DNA of 64,000 nt from Hydrogenophaga sp. (GCF_011390835.1 NZ_JAABRQ010000012.1:49322-113321), one strand, 5' to 3'; counted from the stretch's first letter, positions 21,001 through 29,616 are shown. Numbers and translations: made by a program. The notes: generated by a model from the letters alone, not told the origin.

Positions 21001-22206
21001 GGCGCGGGGGTGCGTGCCGACTCGGCGCCTGGCCCGGCGATGACCGGCCCCCAGCTGGGCTACCTACCCACCACGCTCGCGGTGCGCGCCGAACAGCTGA
21101 CCGTGGACGGGCGTTCATTCAATGGCGTGGTGCTTGGTGGATCGCGCGAGGGCACGCTGTGGCGGGCCAACGTCGATGCCTTTGAACTCAGCGGCTATGG
21201 CGAATACCGCCAGCCCGGACCTGGCAACGCCGGCAGTGTGTTCGCCCGCCTGGCGCGGCTGCAGATCACGCCGTCGGTTGCGACCGAGGTGGAGCAGCTG
21301 CTGCAGCAGCCGCGCAGTGTGCCGGCGCTGGACATCGCGGTGGACGACCTGACGTTGGGTGAGCGGAGCCTGGGGCGCGTCGAGGTGCAGGCGGTCAACC
21401 GCGGCGGTGTGGGCCGAGCCAGCGAATGGCGCCTCAACCGGCTGGCGCTGACCTTGCCCGAAGCGCGCTTGAGCGCCACGGGCAACTGGGCTGCCGACCC
21501 CAAGGCCGGTAGCCCCGGCGCGCCGCGCCGCGCCGCGATGGATTTCGAGCTGGAGGTCGCCGACTCGGGTCAGCTGCTCAACCGCTTTGGTCGCGCCGGC
21601 GTGGTGCGCGGCGGCAAGGGCCGCATCGTTGGTCAGCTGGCTTGGCTGGGATCCCCTCTGGCGGTGGATTACGCCAGCCTGTCGGGCCAGCTCAAGGCCG
21701 ATTTTGAGCGGGGCCAGTTTCTGAAGGTCGAGCCTGGAGCGGCCAAGTTGCTTGGTGTGCTCAGTCTGCAGGCCTTGCCGCGGCGGCTGGCGCTGGATTT
21801 TCGCGATGTGTTTTCCGAAGGTTTTGCCTTTGACTTTGTCCGCGGGGATGCACGCATTGACCAGGGCGTGATCTTCACCAACAACGTGCAGATGAAGGGC
21901 GTGAACGCGGCGGTGTTGATGGAGGGCAGCGCCAACATCGCACGCGAAACGCAGGACCTCAAAGTGGTGGTGGTGCCCGAGATCAATGCCGGCACCGCAT
22001 CGCTGATCGCCACCGCGATCAATCCCGCGATTGGCCTGGGCACCTTCCTCGCGCAGTTCCTGCTGCGCCAGCCCCTGCAGAGCGCCGCCACGCAGCAGTT
22101 TCAGATCAGTGGCAGCTGGGCTGACCCGCAGGTCGAGAAAATCGAGCGCGCCGCAGCCGGAGCCACGCCGCCAGCTGCCGGCAACGCAACCCCCGCGGCA
22201 CAATAG
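18007..22206 (+). CDS. yhdP: YhdP-family AsmA-like envelope protein
   Basis: A very large inner-membrane-anchored protein of the AsmA-like family (DUF3971 followed by an AsmA C-terminal-type region), implicated in phospholipid movement to the outer membrane in enterobacteria. One membrane helix lies at about residues 20-45 (VVTRLLLWLVLAAWSLFAL). It is followed by over 1300 residues of periplasmic β-rich sequence. The end has the typical block with FDFVRGDARIDQGVIFTNN and INPAIGLGTFLAQFLL. Two starts are possible, GTG 18001 and ATG 18007; I use ATG 18007 (1399 residues). It is head-to-head with glnE, with only 14 bp between the starts. The last residues are Ala/Pro-rich. Confidence 0.92.
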   Translation: MNPKPATIASSSRGLKTLSVVTRLLLWLVLAAWSLFALTWGVLQLWIVPRIGEWRPDLERWATNAVGVPVKVGEIVAMPRASGAGPLPSFIPAFELRDVRLYDAQGRVALQLPMVRTAVSVGSLWRLSFEQLVIERPVLDVRRTALGRIEVAGLDFSGSESGDGSAADWFFNQPEFVIQGGEVRWTDELRQQPALVLQALDLVVRNGARSHQIRVDATPPPEWGERFSALAQLREPLLRFSVPSAAPGQPWQRWDGQLYANLPRVDVTRLRAHVDLSDWGVALRSGRGGVRAWADVARGRITGITTDLALTAVDVQLGPTLPPLLLDEISGRLAGQWDDEGLGLSTEALRFRTREGETWPGGRLYLKHTRAAPGRAPALAFTADELDLAALSAIATRLPLTSATHATLASLRPAGRASGLNLTWQGDPGVAPADGALIDWQRGRYQVKGRVDGLALASLPRTRGVNDAEVPLPGRPGLSGATVDFDLNQEGGRATLSMAQGSIDLPGVFQDSVVALDRLQADASWRLLGERIEVQLDNVRMANADAEGTAQVRWQTSDPAMSPSRSRFPGVLDLNAKLTRANATRVHRYLPLTVGPLAQRYVREAVRAGQASQVDFRVQGDLWDMPFNLPGTQGTFRIAAQLQDLDFVYVPPYLQVDGDTPWPALKGLRGELVLDRTAMTLTSAESGLEGAPNVRLSQAQIDIDDLAQTTTLVVSARAQGPANEVLGFVRNSPVNFMTGQALARARIGGNAGVQLQLTLPMYAITSTRVSGTVALAGNDVQISPEAPLLGRASGSLQFSEQGFQVSGAQAQLYGGPVRFDGGMRPAPGGTGPRIRFQGQGTASAEGLSQAGLGFVSRLFEKASGNAPYTAQLGFRGGVPELLVTSNLQGMAIDLPAPLGKNAESLLPLRYDNAVLSEVDDVARSDRLRVQMGPTNLPLVDLQYERDITGAEPRVLRGSVAVGLDAAESAPLPAAGVLANIRFKQIDVDDWQRAFQAATGAGVRADSAPGPAMTGPQLGYLPTTLAVRAEQLTVDGRSFNGVVLGGSREGTLWRANVDAFELSGYGEYRQPGPGNAGSVFARLARLQITPSVATEVEQLLQQPRSVPALDIAVDDLTLGERSLGRVEVQAVNRGGVGRASEWRLNRLALTLPEARLSATGNWAADPKAGSPGAPRRAAMDFELEVADSGQLLNRFGRAGVVRGGKGRIVGQLAWLGSPLAVDYASLSGQLKADFERGQFLKVEPGAAKLLGVLSLQALPRRLALDFRDVFSEGFAFDFVRGDARIDQGVIFTNNVQMKGVNAAVLMEGSANIARETQDLKVVVVPEINAGTASLIATAINPAIGLGTFLAQFLLRQPLQSAATQQFQISGSWADPQVEKIERAAAGATPPAAGNATPAAQ

Positions 22207-22243
22207 ACGCTCCGGTGTCGCACGCCGGATCCAAGGAGTTCAC

Positions 22244-23050
22244 ATGAAAGTCGCCGCCATCCAGATGGTCTCGGGCATCAGCCTGGACGCCAACCTCAGC
22301 GAAGCCCTGCGCCTGCTGACGCAGGCGGCAAGAGCCGGCGCCGAGTTCGCGGTGCTGCCCGAGTATTTTTGCTTCATGGGCCACAAGGACGAGGACAAGC
22401 TGGTGCTCGCCGAGACGCCCGGGCTGGGCAAGGTGCAGGATTTTCTGAGCGACGCCGCGCGCGACCTCAAGCTCTGGATCGTGGGTGGCACGCTGCCGAT
22501 GGCCATCGACGACCCGACCCACGTGGCCAACGCCTCGCTGGCCTACACGCCCAAGGGCCAGTGTGTGAGCCGATACGACAAGATTCACCTGTTTCGCTAC
22601 GACAACGGGCGCGAGCGCTACGACGAAGGGGTGGTGCTGCGCGCGGGCGAAACGCCCACTGCGTTTGATCTCAACGACCGCTCCGGTCAGTCCTGGCGCA
22701 TTGGTCAGAGTGTGTGCTACGACCTGCGCTTCGCCGAGCTCTACCGCCTGTTGGCGGCCGACGTGCTGCTCGTGCCCTCGGCCTTCACCTACACCACTGG
22801 CCAAGCCCACTGGGAGGTGCTGCTGCGCGCGCGCGCGATCGAAAACCAGGCCTTCGTGATCGCCAGCGCCCAGGGCGGCGTGCATGAAAACGGTCGCCGC
22901 ACCTGGGGTCACACCATGGTGATCGACCCCTGGGGCGAGGTGTTGGCGCTGCAGTCGGTGGGCCCGGGCGTGGTCCTGGCCGATCTGGATGTCGCGCGGC
23001 TGGCCAGCGTGCGCGAACAGCTGCCCACGCTGCAACACCGGCGCCTGTGA
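22244..23050 (+). CDS. Nitrilase-superfamily carbon-nitrogen hydrolase (Nit2/ω-amidase-like)
   Basis: The start ATG 22244 is fixed by AAGGAG at 22233-22238; the frame upstream overlaps yhdP and is not used. The 268-residue product has the complete catalytic triad of the superfamily: E40 (VLPEYF), K113 (YDKIHLF) and C158 (SVCYDLRF). The length, YDLRF-AELYR context and RARAIENQAFVI block fit the cytosolic Nit1/Nit2 branch, which hydrolyses α-keto acid amides or deaminated glutathione; the exact substrate is inference. It lies 37 bp after yhdP and overlaps the next gene by GTGA, so the three probably form a transcript. Confidence 0.92.
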   Translation: MKVAAIQMVSGISLDANLSEALRLLTQAARAGAEFAVLPEYFCFMGHKDEDKLVLAETPGLGKVQDFLSDAARDLKLWIVGGTLPMAIDDPTHVANASLAYTPKGQCVSRYDKIHLFRYDNGRERYDEGVVLRAGETPTAFDLNDRSGQSWRIGQSVCYDLRFAELYRLLAADVLLVPSAFTYTTGQAHWEVLLRARAIENQAFVIASAQGGVHENGRRTWGHTMVIDPWGEVLALQSVGPGVVLADLDVARLASVREQLPTLQHRRL

Positions 23051-25113
23051 AGTCACAGGCAGCGACCAGCGCCGGGCGCTGGTCCGAGGTCTTGCACTCG
23101 CGCCGCGGCTGGCTCTGGGGTGCGCTCCTGCTGCTGGTGTCGGTGTTGCTGAGTGTGCTGGTGTTTCTGGCCGGCGAGTTTGAAGAGGCGCGCGATCAGG
23201 CGGCGCTGGAGCGCGACGCCGCTTCGCTGGTGAGTGACATCCGCAGCGAGCTGGTGCGCAATGTGCAAACCCTGCAGGCGTTGCACAGCGTGGCGCCCTC
23301 CGCCGAGCGCTGGGCTGCACCGGCGGACCATCTGCTGATCGAACACCGCGAGATCGTGCGCGTGGAATGGCGAAGCAACAGCTATCGCTTGCTGGCGCAG
23401 CGCGACACGCCTTACCTCGCCAGCTTGGTGGGCCATATCGAACGCGATGCCTTCCTGCCCGAGGTGCGCCAGGCCTGCGATAACGCCGTGCGCCTCTCTG
23501 GCCCAGCCTTCTCTGCCAGCTATTTCTGGCCGCTGAGTGAGGGCCGTGGCCTGGAGCTGATGGAAATGTGCCTGCCCTTGGTGCGTGCCGGCCTGCCCGA
23601 CGGCTTTCTGGTCGCGACCCATGGTTTGCAGGGCGTTTTGACCGAGTTCACCGACAAGGACCTGGTGCGTGGGCGCGGTCTTTCTTTCAACGAGGCCGAC
23701 GGCACCCGTCTGGCCATTCTGAGCCAGGCGCCCGAGAGCGTGCGCAGTCTGAACGCCCAGGCCCTGCTGGACTTGCCTGGCCACACCCTGAATCTGCGGC
23801 TGGAAGCGCCGCTGCTGCCGCTGGGCCTGTTTCCCAACGTGCTGACCGCCGTGGTGGGCGTGCTCTCGCTGGCGCTGCTGGTGGTGCTGGCGCTGCTGGG
23901 GCGCGACATGCGGTTGCGCCAGCGCGCCGAGCTGGAGGTGGCCGAGGCGCTGGCCTTTCGCAAGGCGATGGAGAACTCGCTGGTCACCGGTCTGCGCGCG
24001 CGCGACATGGATGGCCGCATCACCTATGTGAACCCAGCGTTCTGCCAGATGGTCGGCTACAGCGCCGAGGAGCTGCTGGGCGCTGGCCTGCCCGCCCCCT
24101 GGTGGCCGCCCGAGCGAGTGGATGAGTACCAGCACCGCCGATCGCTTCGCCTCTCAGGCCAGAACCTGCCGCGCGAGGGCTACGAATCGGTGTTCCAGCG
24201 CCGCGACGGCACGCGCTTTCCGGTGCTCATCATTGAGGCACCGCTGATCGACGCCCAGGGGCAGCAGACTGGTCACATGAGCGCCATGCTCGACATCACC
24301 GAGCAGCGCCGAATCGAAGACCTCAACCGCGCGTCACAAGACCGGCTGCAGGCCACCGCCCGCCTCACCACGGTGGGCGAGATGGCCTCGCTGCTCAGCC
24401 ACGAGCTCAACCAGCCCCTTGCCGCCATCGCCAGCTACGCCACCGGCACCCTGAACCTGCTGGAAGACGGCAACAACCGAGGCACACCCGATGAGCTGCG
24501 CCAGGCGATGCGCCGCATCGGCGAGCAGGCCGATCGCGCAGGACGGGTGATCAAGAGTGTGGCTGACTTTGTGCGGCGACGCGAGCAGACGCGAGAAGCG
24601 GTGGCGCCGCTGGATCTGGTGGACGCGATCGCGCCGCTGCTGTCGCTGCAAGCCAAGAAGCTGGGCATCCGGCTGCAGATCGACTTTGCGCCCGCGCTGC
24701 CGCCCGTGTGGTGCGACCGCACCCTGATCGAGCAGGTGCTTCTCAACCTGGCGCGCAACGGCATGCAGGCCATGCCCGAGGGCCATCCCACGCTGGTGTC
24801 CGGGCTGCGCGTGCTGCGCCTGGCTGCGACGCAGCCGCGCCTGTCGGCGCGTGGCGTGGGCGGATCGCTATCGCACAAGGCCTGGGTCGAGTTCTCGGTG
24901 ACCGACCATGGGGAAGGCCTGAGCGATGCCGTGGCTAGCCAGCTGTTCACGCCGTTTTTCACCACCAAGGCTGAAGGCATGGGGCTGGGCCTGAGCCTGT
25001 GCCGCACCGTGGTCGAGCAGCATGGCGGCGCGCTGAGCTTTGATCCCGCGCTACCGCGCGGTACGGTGTTCCGCTTCACGCTGCCGGCCGACGTTGGGCC
25101 GCCAGTCCATTGA
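23047..25113 (+). CDS. PAS-domain sensor histidine kinase, DctS-like
   Basis: A 688-residue membrane sensor starting at GTG 23047, overlapping the nitrilase stop by GTGA. Helices at about 16-40 and 262-285 bracket a periplasmic sensing region of about 220 residues. A PAS domain follows at about 305-420 (ARDMDGRITYVNPAFCQMVGY). The HisKA phosphoacceptor is H452 in LLSHELNQPLAAI. The ATPase domain has the N box (NLARNGMQAM) and G boxes (DHGEGLS, GMGLGLSL). The HELNQPL and YATGTLNLL pattern is that of the FixL/DctS group. The partner regulator is directly downstream. In relatives such systems control C4-dicarboxylate transport; no transporter is adjacent here, so the signal is unknown. Confidence 0.92.
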   Translation: MKSQAATSAGRWSEVLHSRRGWLWGALLLLVSVLLSVLVFLAGEFEEARDQAALERDAASLVSDIRSELVRNVQTLQALHSVAPSAERWAAPADHLLIEHREIVRVEWRSNSYRLLAQRDTPYLASLVGHIERDAFLPEVRQACDNAVRLSGPAFSASYFWPLSEGRGLELMEMCLPLVRAGLPDGFLVATHGLQGVLTEFTDKDLVRGRGLSFNEADGTRLAILSQAPESVRSLNAQALLDLPGHTLNLRLEAPLLPLGLFPNVLTAVVGVLSLALLVVLALLGRDMRLRQRAELEVAEALAFRKAMENSLVTGLRARDMDGRITYVNPAFCQMVGYSAEELLGAGLPAPWWPPERVDEYQHRRSLRLSGQNLPREGYESVFQRRDGTRFPVLIIEAPLIDAQGQQTGHMSAMLDITEQRRIEDLNRASQDRLQATARLTTVGEMASLLSHELNQPLAAIASYATGTLNLLEDGNNRGTPDELRQAMRRIGEQADRAGRVIKSVADFVRRREQTREAVAPLDLVDAIAPLLSLQAKKLGIRLQIDFAPALPPVWCDRTLIEQVLLNLARNGMQAMPEGHPTLVSGLRVLRLAATQPRLSARGVGGSLSHKAWVEFSVTDHGEGLSDAVASQLFTPFFTTKAEGMGLGLSLCRTVVEQHGGALSFDPALPRGTVFRFTLPADVGPPVH

Positions 25114-25144
25114 GCGGGTTTCATGCCGCCCTATCATTCGCCCC

Positions 25145-25774
25145 ATGACGCAGCACCCTGACGCCAAAATCTACCTCGTGGATGACGACGCCAGCGTTCG
25201 CGACGCACTGGGCTGGCTGCTGCGCACGCGCCGCCTGCTCAGCGAGCCGTACGAGAGTGCCGACGCCTTCCTGGCCGAGGTCACGAGCTGGCGCGTCGAG
25301 CCTCAACTGCCGTGCTGCGTGCTGCTCGATGTGCGCATGCCTGGCATGAGCGGGCTGGCGCTCTTCGAGCAACTGCTCGCCCTGCCCTGGCAGGCCACGA
25401 TGCCAGTGATTTTCCTCAGCGGTCATGCCGATGTGCCGACCGCTGTAGATGCGGTCAAGCGCGGTGCTTTCGATTTCTGCGAAAAGCCGTTTTCCGACAA
25501 CCTGCTGGTCGACCGGGTCGAGCAGGCGCTCACGCAGTCGGCGCAGGCGATCGACCAGCGCAGCCAGATGCGCAGCGTGCAGCAGCGCCTGGAGAGCCTG
25601 ACCGATCGCGAGCGCGACGTGATGGCGCTGGTGGTCGAAGGCTTGCCCAACAAGCTGGTCGCTGACCAGCTCAACATCAGTGTGCGCACGGTGGAGGTCC
25701 ACCGCTCGCGCGTCTTCGACAAGATGGGTGTGAAATCGGCGGTGGAGCTGGCCAACGTATTGCGCCAACCGTGA
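25145..25774 (+). CDS. FixJ/DctR-type response regulator
   Basis: A 209-residue cytosolic regulator. ATG 25145 opens directly on the receiver core (KIYLVDDDASVRDAL). Phosphoacceptor D62 (LLDVRMPG) and conserved K114 (EKPFSDN) are present. A LuxR/NarL-type helix-turn-helix fills residues 145-209 (LTDRERDVMALVVEG, SVRTVEVHRSRVFDKM). It lies 31 bp after the sensor kinase and is surely its partner. Target promoters cannot be deduced. Confidence 0.94.
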   Translation: MTQHPDAKIYLVDDDASVRDALGWLLRTRRLLSEPYESADAFLAEVTSWRVEPQLPCCVLLDVRMPGMSGLALFEQLLALPWQATMPVIFLSGHADVPTAVDAVKRGAFDFCEKPFSDNLLVDRVEQALTQSAQAIDQRSQMRSVQQRLESLTDRERDVMALVVEGLPNKLVADQLNISVRTVEVHRSRVFDKMGVKSAVELANVLRQP

Positions 25775-25786
25775 GCCGATTGCCGC

Positions 25787-25936
25787 TCAGTCCTTGCGCG
25801 TCGCGTCACCCTGGCGCTTGTCCTGCTCGGCCTCGTCGGGCAACTCGCCTTTTTTGCGACCCGAAAACATGGTCCACCAGACAATGAACACCAGCAACAG
25901 CAGGGCGCCCAGCGCTTCAAGCAACAACAAGGTCAT
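25787..25936 (-). CDS. Small single-helix membrane protein, 49 residues
   Basis: On the minus strand ATG 25936 opens a 49-residue frame. It has one strong N-terminal membrane helix (LEALGALLLLVFIVWWTMF) followed by a charged tail rich in D, E, K, Q and R. It sits between the FixJ-type regulator, on which it converges, and mltA, from which it diverges by 16 bp. The helix-plus-charged-tail layout is not expected of random antisense sequence, and I recall similar small proteins next to mltA in related genomes. Function is unknown. Confidence 0.6.
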   Translation of the reverse strand: MTLLLLEALGALLLLVFIVWWTMFSGRKKGELPDEAEQDKRQGDATRKD

Positions 25937-25952
25937 GACAGGGAGGGGGAGC

Positions 25953-27140
25953 GTGTTCGGGTGGTTCGGAAAGGGCGTGCAGTCGGTCGCTGTCGGCCGA
26001 CTCTGGCGAATGGGCGCTAGCGCGCTGATTGTAGGAAGCCTGGTCGCCTGCGCCACCGACGTGGTGCAAGTCCCCGCCGCCCCGGCGGATATGCCGCCGT
26101 TGGCCGTCCCCACCGACACGGCCCCCTTGCCACCCGCCATCCAGCGCACGGGCAGCCGCTGGGTGCCGGTGCGCTGGTCCGAGCTGCCCGGCTGGGGCAC
26201 CGATGGGCTGCACGCGGTGTGGAACGCCTGGGTGCGCGGCTGCGAACGCCCCGCGCCAGGCCAGGCGGCGCTGTGCGCCGAAGTGCGCCAGCTCAGCATC
26301 GCCACCGACGCAGAGCAGCAGGCCTGGGTGATGCGCCGCTTCCAGCCCTATCGCGTCACCGAGCCCGATGGCACGCCGCCCACCGGTCTGCTGACCGGCT
26401 ATTACGAGCCCATCATGGATGCCCGACGGCAACCCAGCGCCACCCACCGCACGCCGCTGTACGCGCCACCGGCCAGCTTGCGCAGCGGCCAGCCCTGGTT
26501 CAGCCGGCAGCAGATCGACACCGATGCCAGCGCCCAGGCCGCGCTCAAGGGCCGCGAGATTGCGTGGGTGGCCGATCCGATCGACGCCCTCATCCTGCAG
26601 ATCCAGGGCTCGGGTCGACTCAACATCACCGAGGCAGACGGTCGCCAGCGCCAGGTGCGCGTGGCCTTTGCAGCCCACAACGGACACCCCTACCAGAGCG
26701 TGGGCCGCTGGCTGCTGGATCAGCGTGCCATCCGCGAAGCCTCGTGGGACGCGATCAAGACCTGGGCCGCGCAAAACCCCAAGCGCTTGAATGACATGTT
26801 GTGGAGCAATCCGCGTACCGTATTTTTCCGCGAAGAAGCCTTGAGCGACTTTGACGCCCGCTTTGGCCCGCGCGGCGCCCAGGGTGTGCCGCTCACGCCC
26901 GGCCGCTCGATCGCCGTCGACCCGCAAAGCATTCCCTACGGCACGCCGGTCTGGCTCGCCACGCAAGGTCCCACGCTCGACATCCAGCGGCTGGTGATGG
27001 CGCAGGATACGGGCGGCGCCATCGTCGGTGCGGTACGCGCCGACCTGTTCACCGGCTGGGGCAGCTGGACAGACGAGCCCTACACCACGGCGGCGGCACT
27101 CAAACAACCATTGCAGCTGTGGGTCTTGTGGCCACGGTGA
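25953..27140 (+). CDS. mltA: Membrane-bound lytic murein transglycosylase A
   Basis: MltA cleaves peptidoglycan glycan strands from the periplasmic face of the outer membrane. GTG 25953, behind a GGGAGGGGGA purine run, gives a lipoprotein signal ending in SLVAC; the longer upstream frame lacks a sensible start. The 395-residue product has the MltA core (LLTGYYEP, about 145-152) and the C-terminal 3D domain. In the latter, GRSIAVDPQSIPYGTPV (about 317) and AQDTGGAI hold the expected aspartates. The product is full length for the family. It is divergent from the small membrane protein. Confidence 0.93.
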   Translation: MFGWFGKGVQSVAVGRLWRMGASALIVGSLVACATDVVQVPAAPADMPPLAVPTDTAPLPPAIQRTGSRWVPVRWSELPGWGTDGLHAVWNAWVRGCERPAPGQAALCAEVRQLSIATDAEQQAWVMRRFQPYRVTEPDGTPPTGLLTGYYEPIMDARRQPSATHRTPLYAPPASLRSGQPWFSRQQIDTDASAQAALKGREIAWVADPIDALILQIQGSGRLNITEADGRQRQVRVAFAAHNGHPYQSVGRWLLDQRAIREASWDAIKTWAAQNPKRLNDMLWSNPRTVFFREEALSDFDARFGPRGAQGVPLTPGRSIAVDPQSIPYGTPVWLATQGPTLDIQRLVMAQDTGGAIVGAVRADLFTGWGSWTDEPYTTAAALKQPLQLWVLWPR

Positions 27141-27252
27141 ACGTCGGGTAGCGCGATCAGGCCCGTCGCGCCAGCCCCGTCGGAAGCCGTCTCAGGAACT
27201 CCCTGGGCCGATGGCTTTCGAACAGGGGTGTTCTGCTTTTCCGAAGACCGTC

Positions 27253-28209
27253 ATGACCCTCACAAGCTTCGTGTCCGATGATTCAGGGCGGTTGAGTCGC
27301 CGTGCCAGCCTCGCCCGCATGGCTGGGCTGGCTGTGGCATCAGCCTGGCTGGCGTCACGCAGTGGCGCCGCCACGCCCGTCATGCCGTTGCTGCGCGCTA
27401 TTCCCTCCAGCGGTGAAACCGTGCCGGTGGTGGGGCTGGGCAGCTGGATCACGTTCAACGTGGGGCAGGACACTGCGGGGCTGGCGGTATCCACCGAGGT
27501 GATCCGGGCCTTTTTGGCTGGCGGTGGCCGGATGATCGACTCTTCCCCCATGTACGGCTCGGCGCAGGCCACCATCGGCCACGCGCTGGCGGCACTCGGC
27601 CGCCCCAAGGCGGTGTGGTCGGCCGACAAGGTGTGGGAAGGTGACCTGGCGCGCGGCACTGTGCAGATGGACACCTCGCGCCAGCGCTGGGGCGTGGAGC
27701 GCTTTGACCTCATACAGGTGCACAACTTGCTGGGCTGGCAGGCGCACCTGCCGCGCCTGTTCGAGATGAAGGCGGCCGGGCGATTGCGCTACGTGGGCAT
27801 TTCCACCAGCCATGGTCGGCGCCATGCCGATGTGGCGCAGATCATGCGCAGCCAGCCGCTGGATTTTGTGCAACTCACCTACAACCTGCTGGACCGCGAT
27901 GTCGAGCAACGCTTGTTGCCGCTGGCGCGCGACCGCGGCATCGCGGTGATCGTGAACCGGCCGTTTCGCCAGGGCGCGCTGCCTCAGCAGCTGGCGCGCC
28001 ATCCGCTGCCGGGCTGGGCGCGTGAGCTCGGCTGCGAAGACTGGGCGCAGGCGGCGCTGAAGTTTGTGGTGAGCCACCCGGACGTGACTTGCGCGATTCC
28101 GGCCACCACGCAGGTGGCCCATGTGCGGCAAAACCTGGCCGCTGGCGCCGGCCCCATGCCGGACGCCGCGCTGCGTGCGCGCATGGCGCGCGAGGTGGCG
28201 GCGCTGTGA
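27253..28209 (+). CDS. Tat-exported aldo/keto reductase
   Basis: A 318-residue protein from ATG 27253; ATG 27211 is a possible longer start. A twin-arginine signal is visible (SRRASLARMAGLAVASAWLA, R16 R17), so export to the periplasm in folded form is likely. The aldo/keto reductase catalytic tetrad is complete: D96, Y101, K126 and H157, in the IDSSPMYG, SADKVWEG and IQVHNLL contexts. The C-terminus has the usual VSHPDVTCAIPATT block. The enzyme family reduces carbonyls with NADPH. A periplasmic member raises the question of its cofactor supply, unless it is folded with cofactor before export. It lies downstream of mltA in the same direction. Confidence 0.88.
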   Translation: MTLTSFVSDDSGRLSRRASLARMAGLAVASAWLASRSGAATPVMPLLRAIPSSGETVPVVGLGSWITFNVGQDTAGLAVSTEVIRAFLAGGGRMIDSSPMYGSAQATIGHALAALGRPKAVWSADKVWEGDLARGTVQMDTSRQRWGVERFDLIQVHNLLGWQAHLPRLFEMKAAGRLRYVGISTSHGRRHADVAQIMRSQPLDFVQLTYNLLDRDVEQRLLPLARDRGIAVIVNRPFRQGALPQQLARHPLPGWARELGCEDWAQAALKFVVSHPDVTCAIPATTQVAHVRQNLAAGAGPMPDAALRARMAREVAAL

Positions 28210-28251
28210 TGCGGACACCGCGCTGAAACCTGAATCAAGACCGCGTCGCAC

Positions 28252-28953
28252 ATGGATGAATGGTGGAGCTACCGGCCTTCGGACCTGCTGATGTTTTCGC
28301 CGGCCATTTACTGGCGGCTGTTTGAATCGCTGAACCGACAGGCCTGGGCGCTGCCGTTGGGGCTGGCGATCGTGGCGTTGGTGGTGTCGTGGCGGAGCGC
28401 TCGAGGGACAGATCGTGGCCGCATCAGCTCGGCGCGAGCGATGGTCAGCTTGCTGGCATTGGGCTGGCTGGGGGTGGCCTGGGCGTTTTTCTGGCAGCAG
28501 TTCGCACCCATTTACACCGCGGCCCCGGCGTTTGCGTGGCTGTTTGTGGCGCAGGGACTGGGCTTGATGGTGCTGGCGTTCGCGCCAGGCTTGCGCTGGG
28601 CGACGGGACACAGCGCTCGCCACATCGCAGGGCTGTTGCTTGCCGCCTGGGCCTTGGTCGGACACCCTGCGCTGGCCGGGTTGTCCGGCCGACCCTGGGT
28701 GCAAGCCGAGTGGTTGGCGCTGGCGCCCGACCCGACGGCCCTGGCCACGCTGGCCCTGCTGCTGCTCCTGGACGGAAGTCGCCACCGGTTCACGCGAGCC
28801 TGGCAACGCGTGCTGTGGGTGCCGCCGATGTTGTGGTGCGCCGCCACCAGCCTCACGCTGTGGACGCTCGGGGAAGCCCAGGCTTGGGTGGTCGCGGTGC
28901 TGGCAGCGCTGGCGCTGCTGGCCGCGACCGGTCGATCACCAGACCGAGGCTGA
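28252..28953 (+). CDS. DUF6064-like integral membrane protein
   Basis: A 233-residue protein with six or seven predicted helices. The N-terminal signature MDEWWSYRPSDLLMFSP followed by YWRLFESLNR resembles the DUF6064 family, which has no known function; the assignment is from memory of the motif. The start is ATG 28252, 42 bp after the aldo/keto reductase, without a clear Shine-Dalgarno sequence. It converges on the fimbria-like operon with a 21-bp gap. Confidence 0.75.
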   Translation: MDEWWSYRPSDLLMFSPAIYWRLFESLNRQAWALPLGLAIVALVVSWRSARGTDRGRISSARAMVSLLALGWLGVAWAFFWQQFAPIYTAAPAFAWLFVAQGLGLMVLAFAPGLRWATGHSARHIAGLLLAAWALVGHPALAGLSGRPWVQAEWLALAPDPTALATLALLLLLDGSRHRFTRAWQRVLWVPPMLWCAATSLTLWTLGEAQAWVVAVLAALALLAATGRSPDRG

Positions 28954-28974
28954 CAGAGGCCCGTCACTGCTGGC

Positions 28975-29451
28975 TCAGAGTGTGCTCAGGTCCGTCTGCA
29001 CCGGCCAGCGCTGGGCCGAAAGCTGCTCGCTAGCGGCGAATTCGTGCCTCAGCTGCAAGGTGTACCGACCCGGCCGCGCAGCACACAGACGGTAGCCATC
29101 CTGCACCGGCTCCAGACTCACACCGTCGGCGCCACCTGCCTTCTCGAGGCGCCAGCCAGCACGCTGCGGCTCGGCCGTGCGCAGGCTGACGCAAAAACCG
29201 CGCCTCATGTTGGACACCACCACCAGCCGCTGCTGGCCGCTGAGCGTGCCGGCGGCATCGGGCATCAGCTCGCTCGGGTAGCTGTTCTCCAGCACCCGCA
29301 TGACCGGCGGGATGATGATGCGAAAGTCCAGCGCCGCACTGGCCTTGCCCCCCGGCGGCGCAAAGCCGCTTTCGGCCAGCGCCATTGGTGTGGCCAGCAA
29401 CGCGGCCAGCGTGAGCAGACCGGTTTTGAGAGGGTGTGATCGCCAGAACAT
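28975..29451 (-). CDS. Secreted fimbria-like subunit, distal gene of the operon
   Basis: A 158-residue protein with a clear Sec signal peptide (LLTLAALLATPMALA, cleavage near residue 26). Just after cleavage it has ALDFRIIIPPVM, nearly the same as RLDFRVIIPRVL in the first pilin-like protein of this operon (33615-34196), so the two are probably paralogous. C89 and C118 could form a disulfide. The C-terminus (GRYTLQLRHEF) weakly echoes the GTYNGRVTYT ends of the other subunits. It is separated from the usher-like gene by 165 bp, so it may be transcribed from the operon or have its own promoter. A tip or anchor subunit is a guess. Confidence 0.72.
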   Translation of the reverse strand: MFWRSHPLKTGLLTLAALLATPMALAESGFAPPGGKASAALDFRIIIPPVMRVLENSYPSELMPDAAGTLSGQQRLVVVSNMRRGFCVSLRTAEPQRAGWRLEKAGGADGVSLEPVQDGYRLCAARPGRYTLQLRHEFAASEQLSAQRWPVQTDLSTL

Positions 29452-29616
29452 GCCCAGTGAATCGGTGCATTTCTCGTGAACTTGAGGCCCTTTCCATCGA
29501 CACCGACCTCATCAAATGCGTTTTGGTGGCGGTTGCCCCTATTTTTTGGGGCAGCGACCTGCGCAGCAGTGGAGCCGCTAGTCGCATCTTGTGAATGCGG
29601 CTCGAACGGGGCCACT

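Noticed and set aside
29534..29553. TGCCCC...GGGGCA hairpin between the usher-like gene and the distal subunit gene
   Set aside because: The stem is only 6 bp. The T-run lies in the loop, not after the stem, so it is not a credible terminator.
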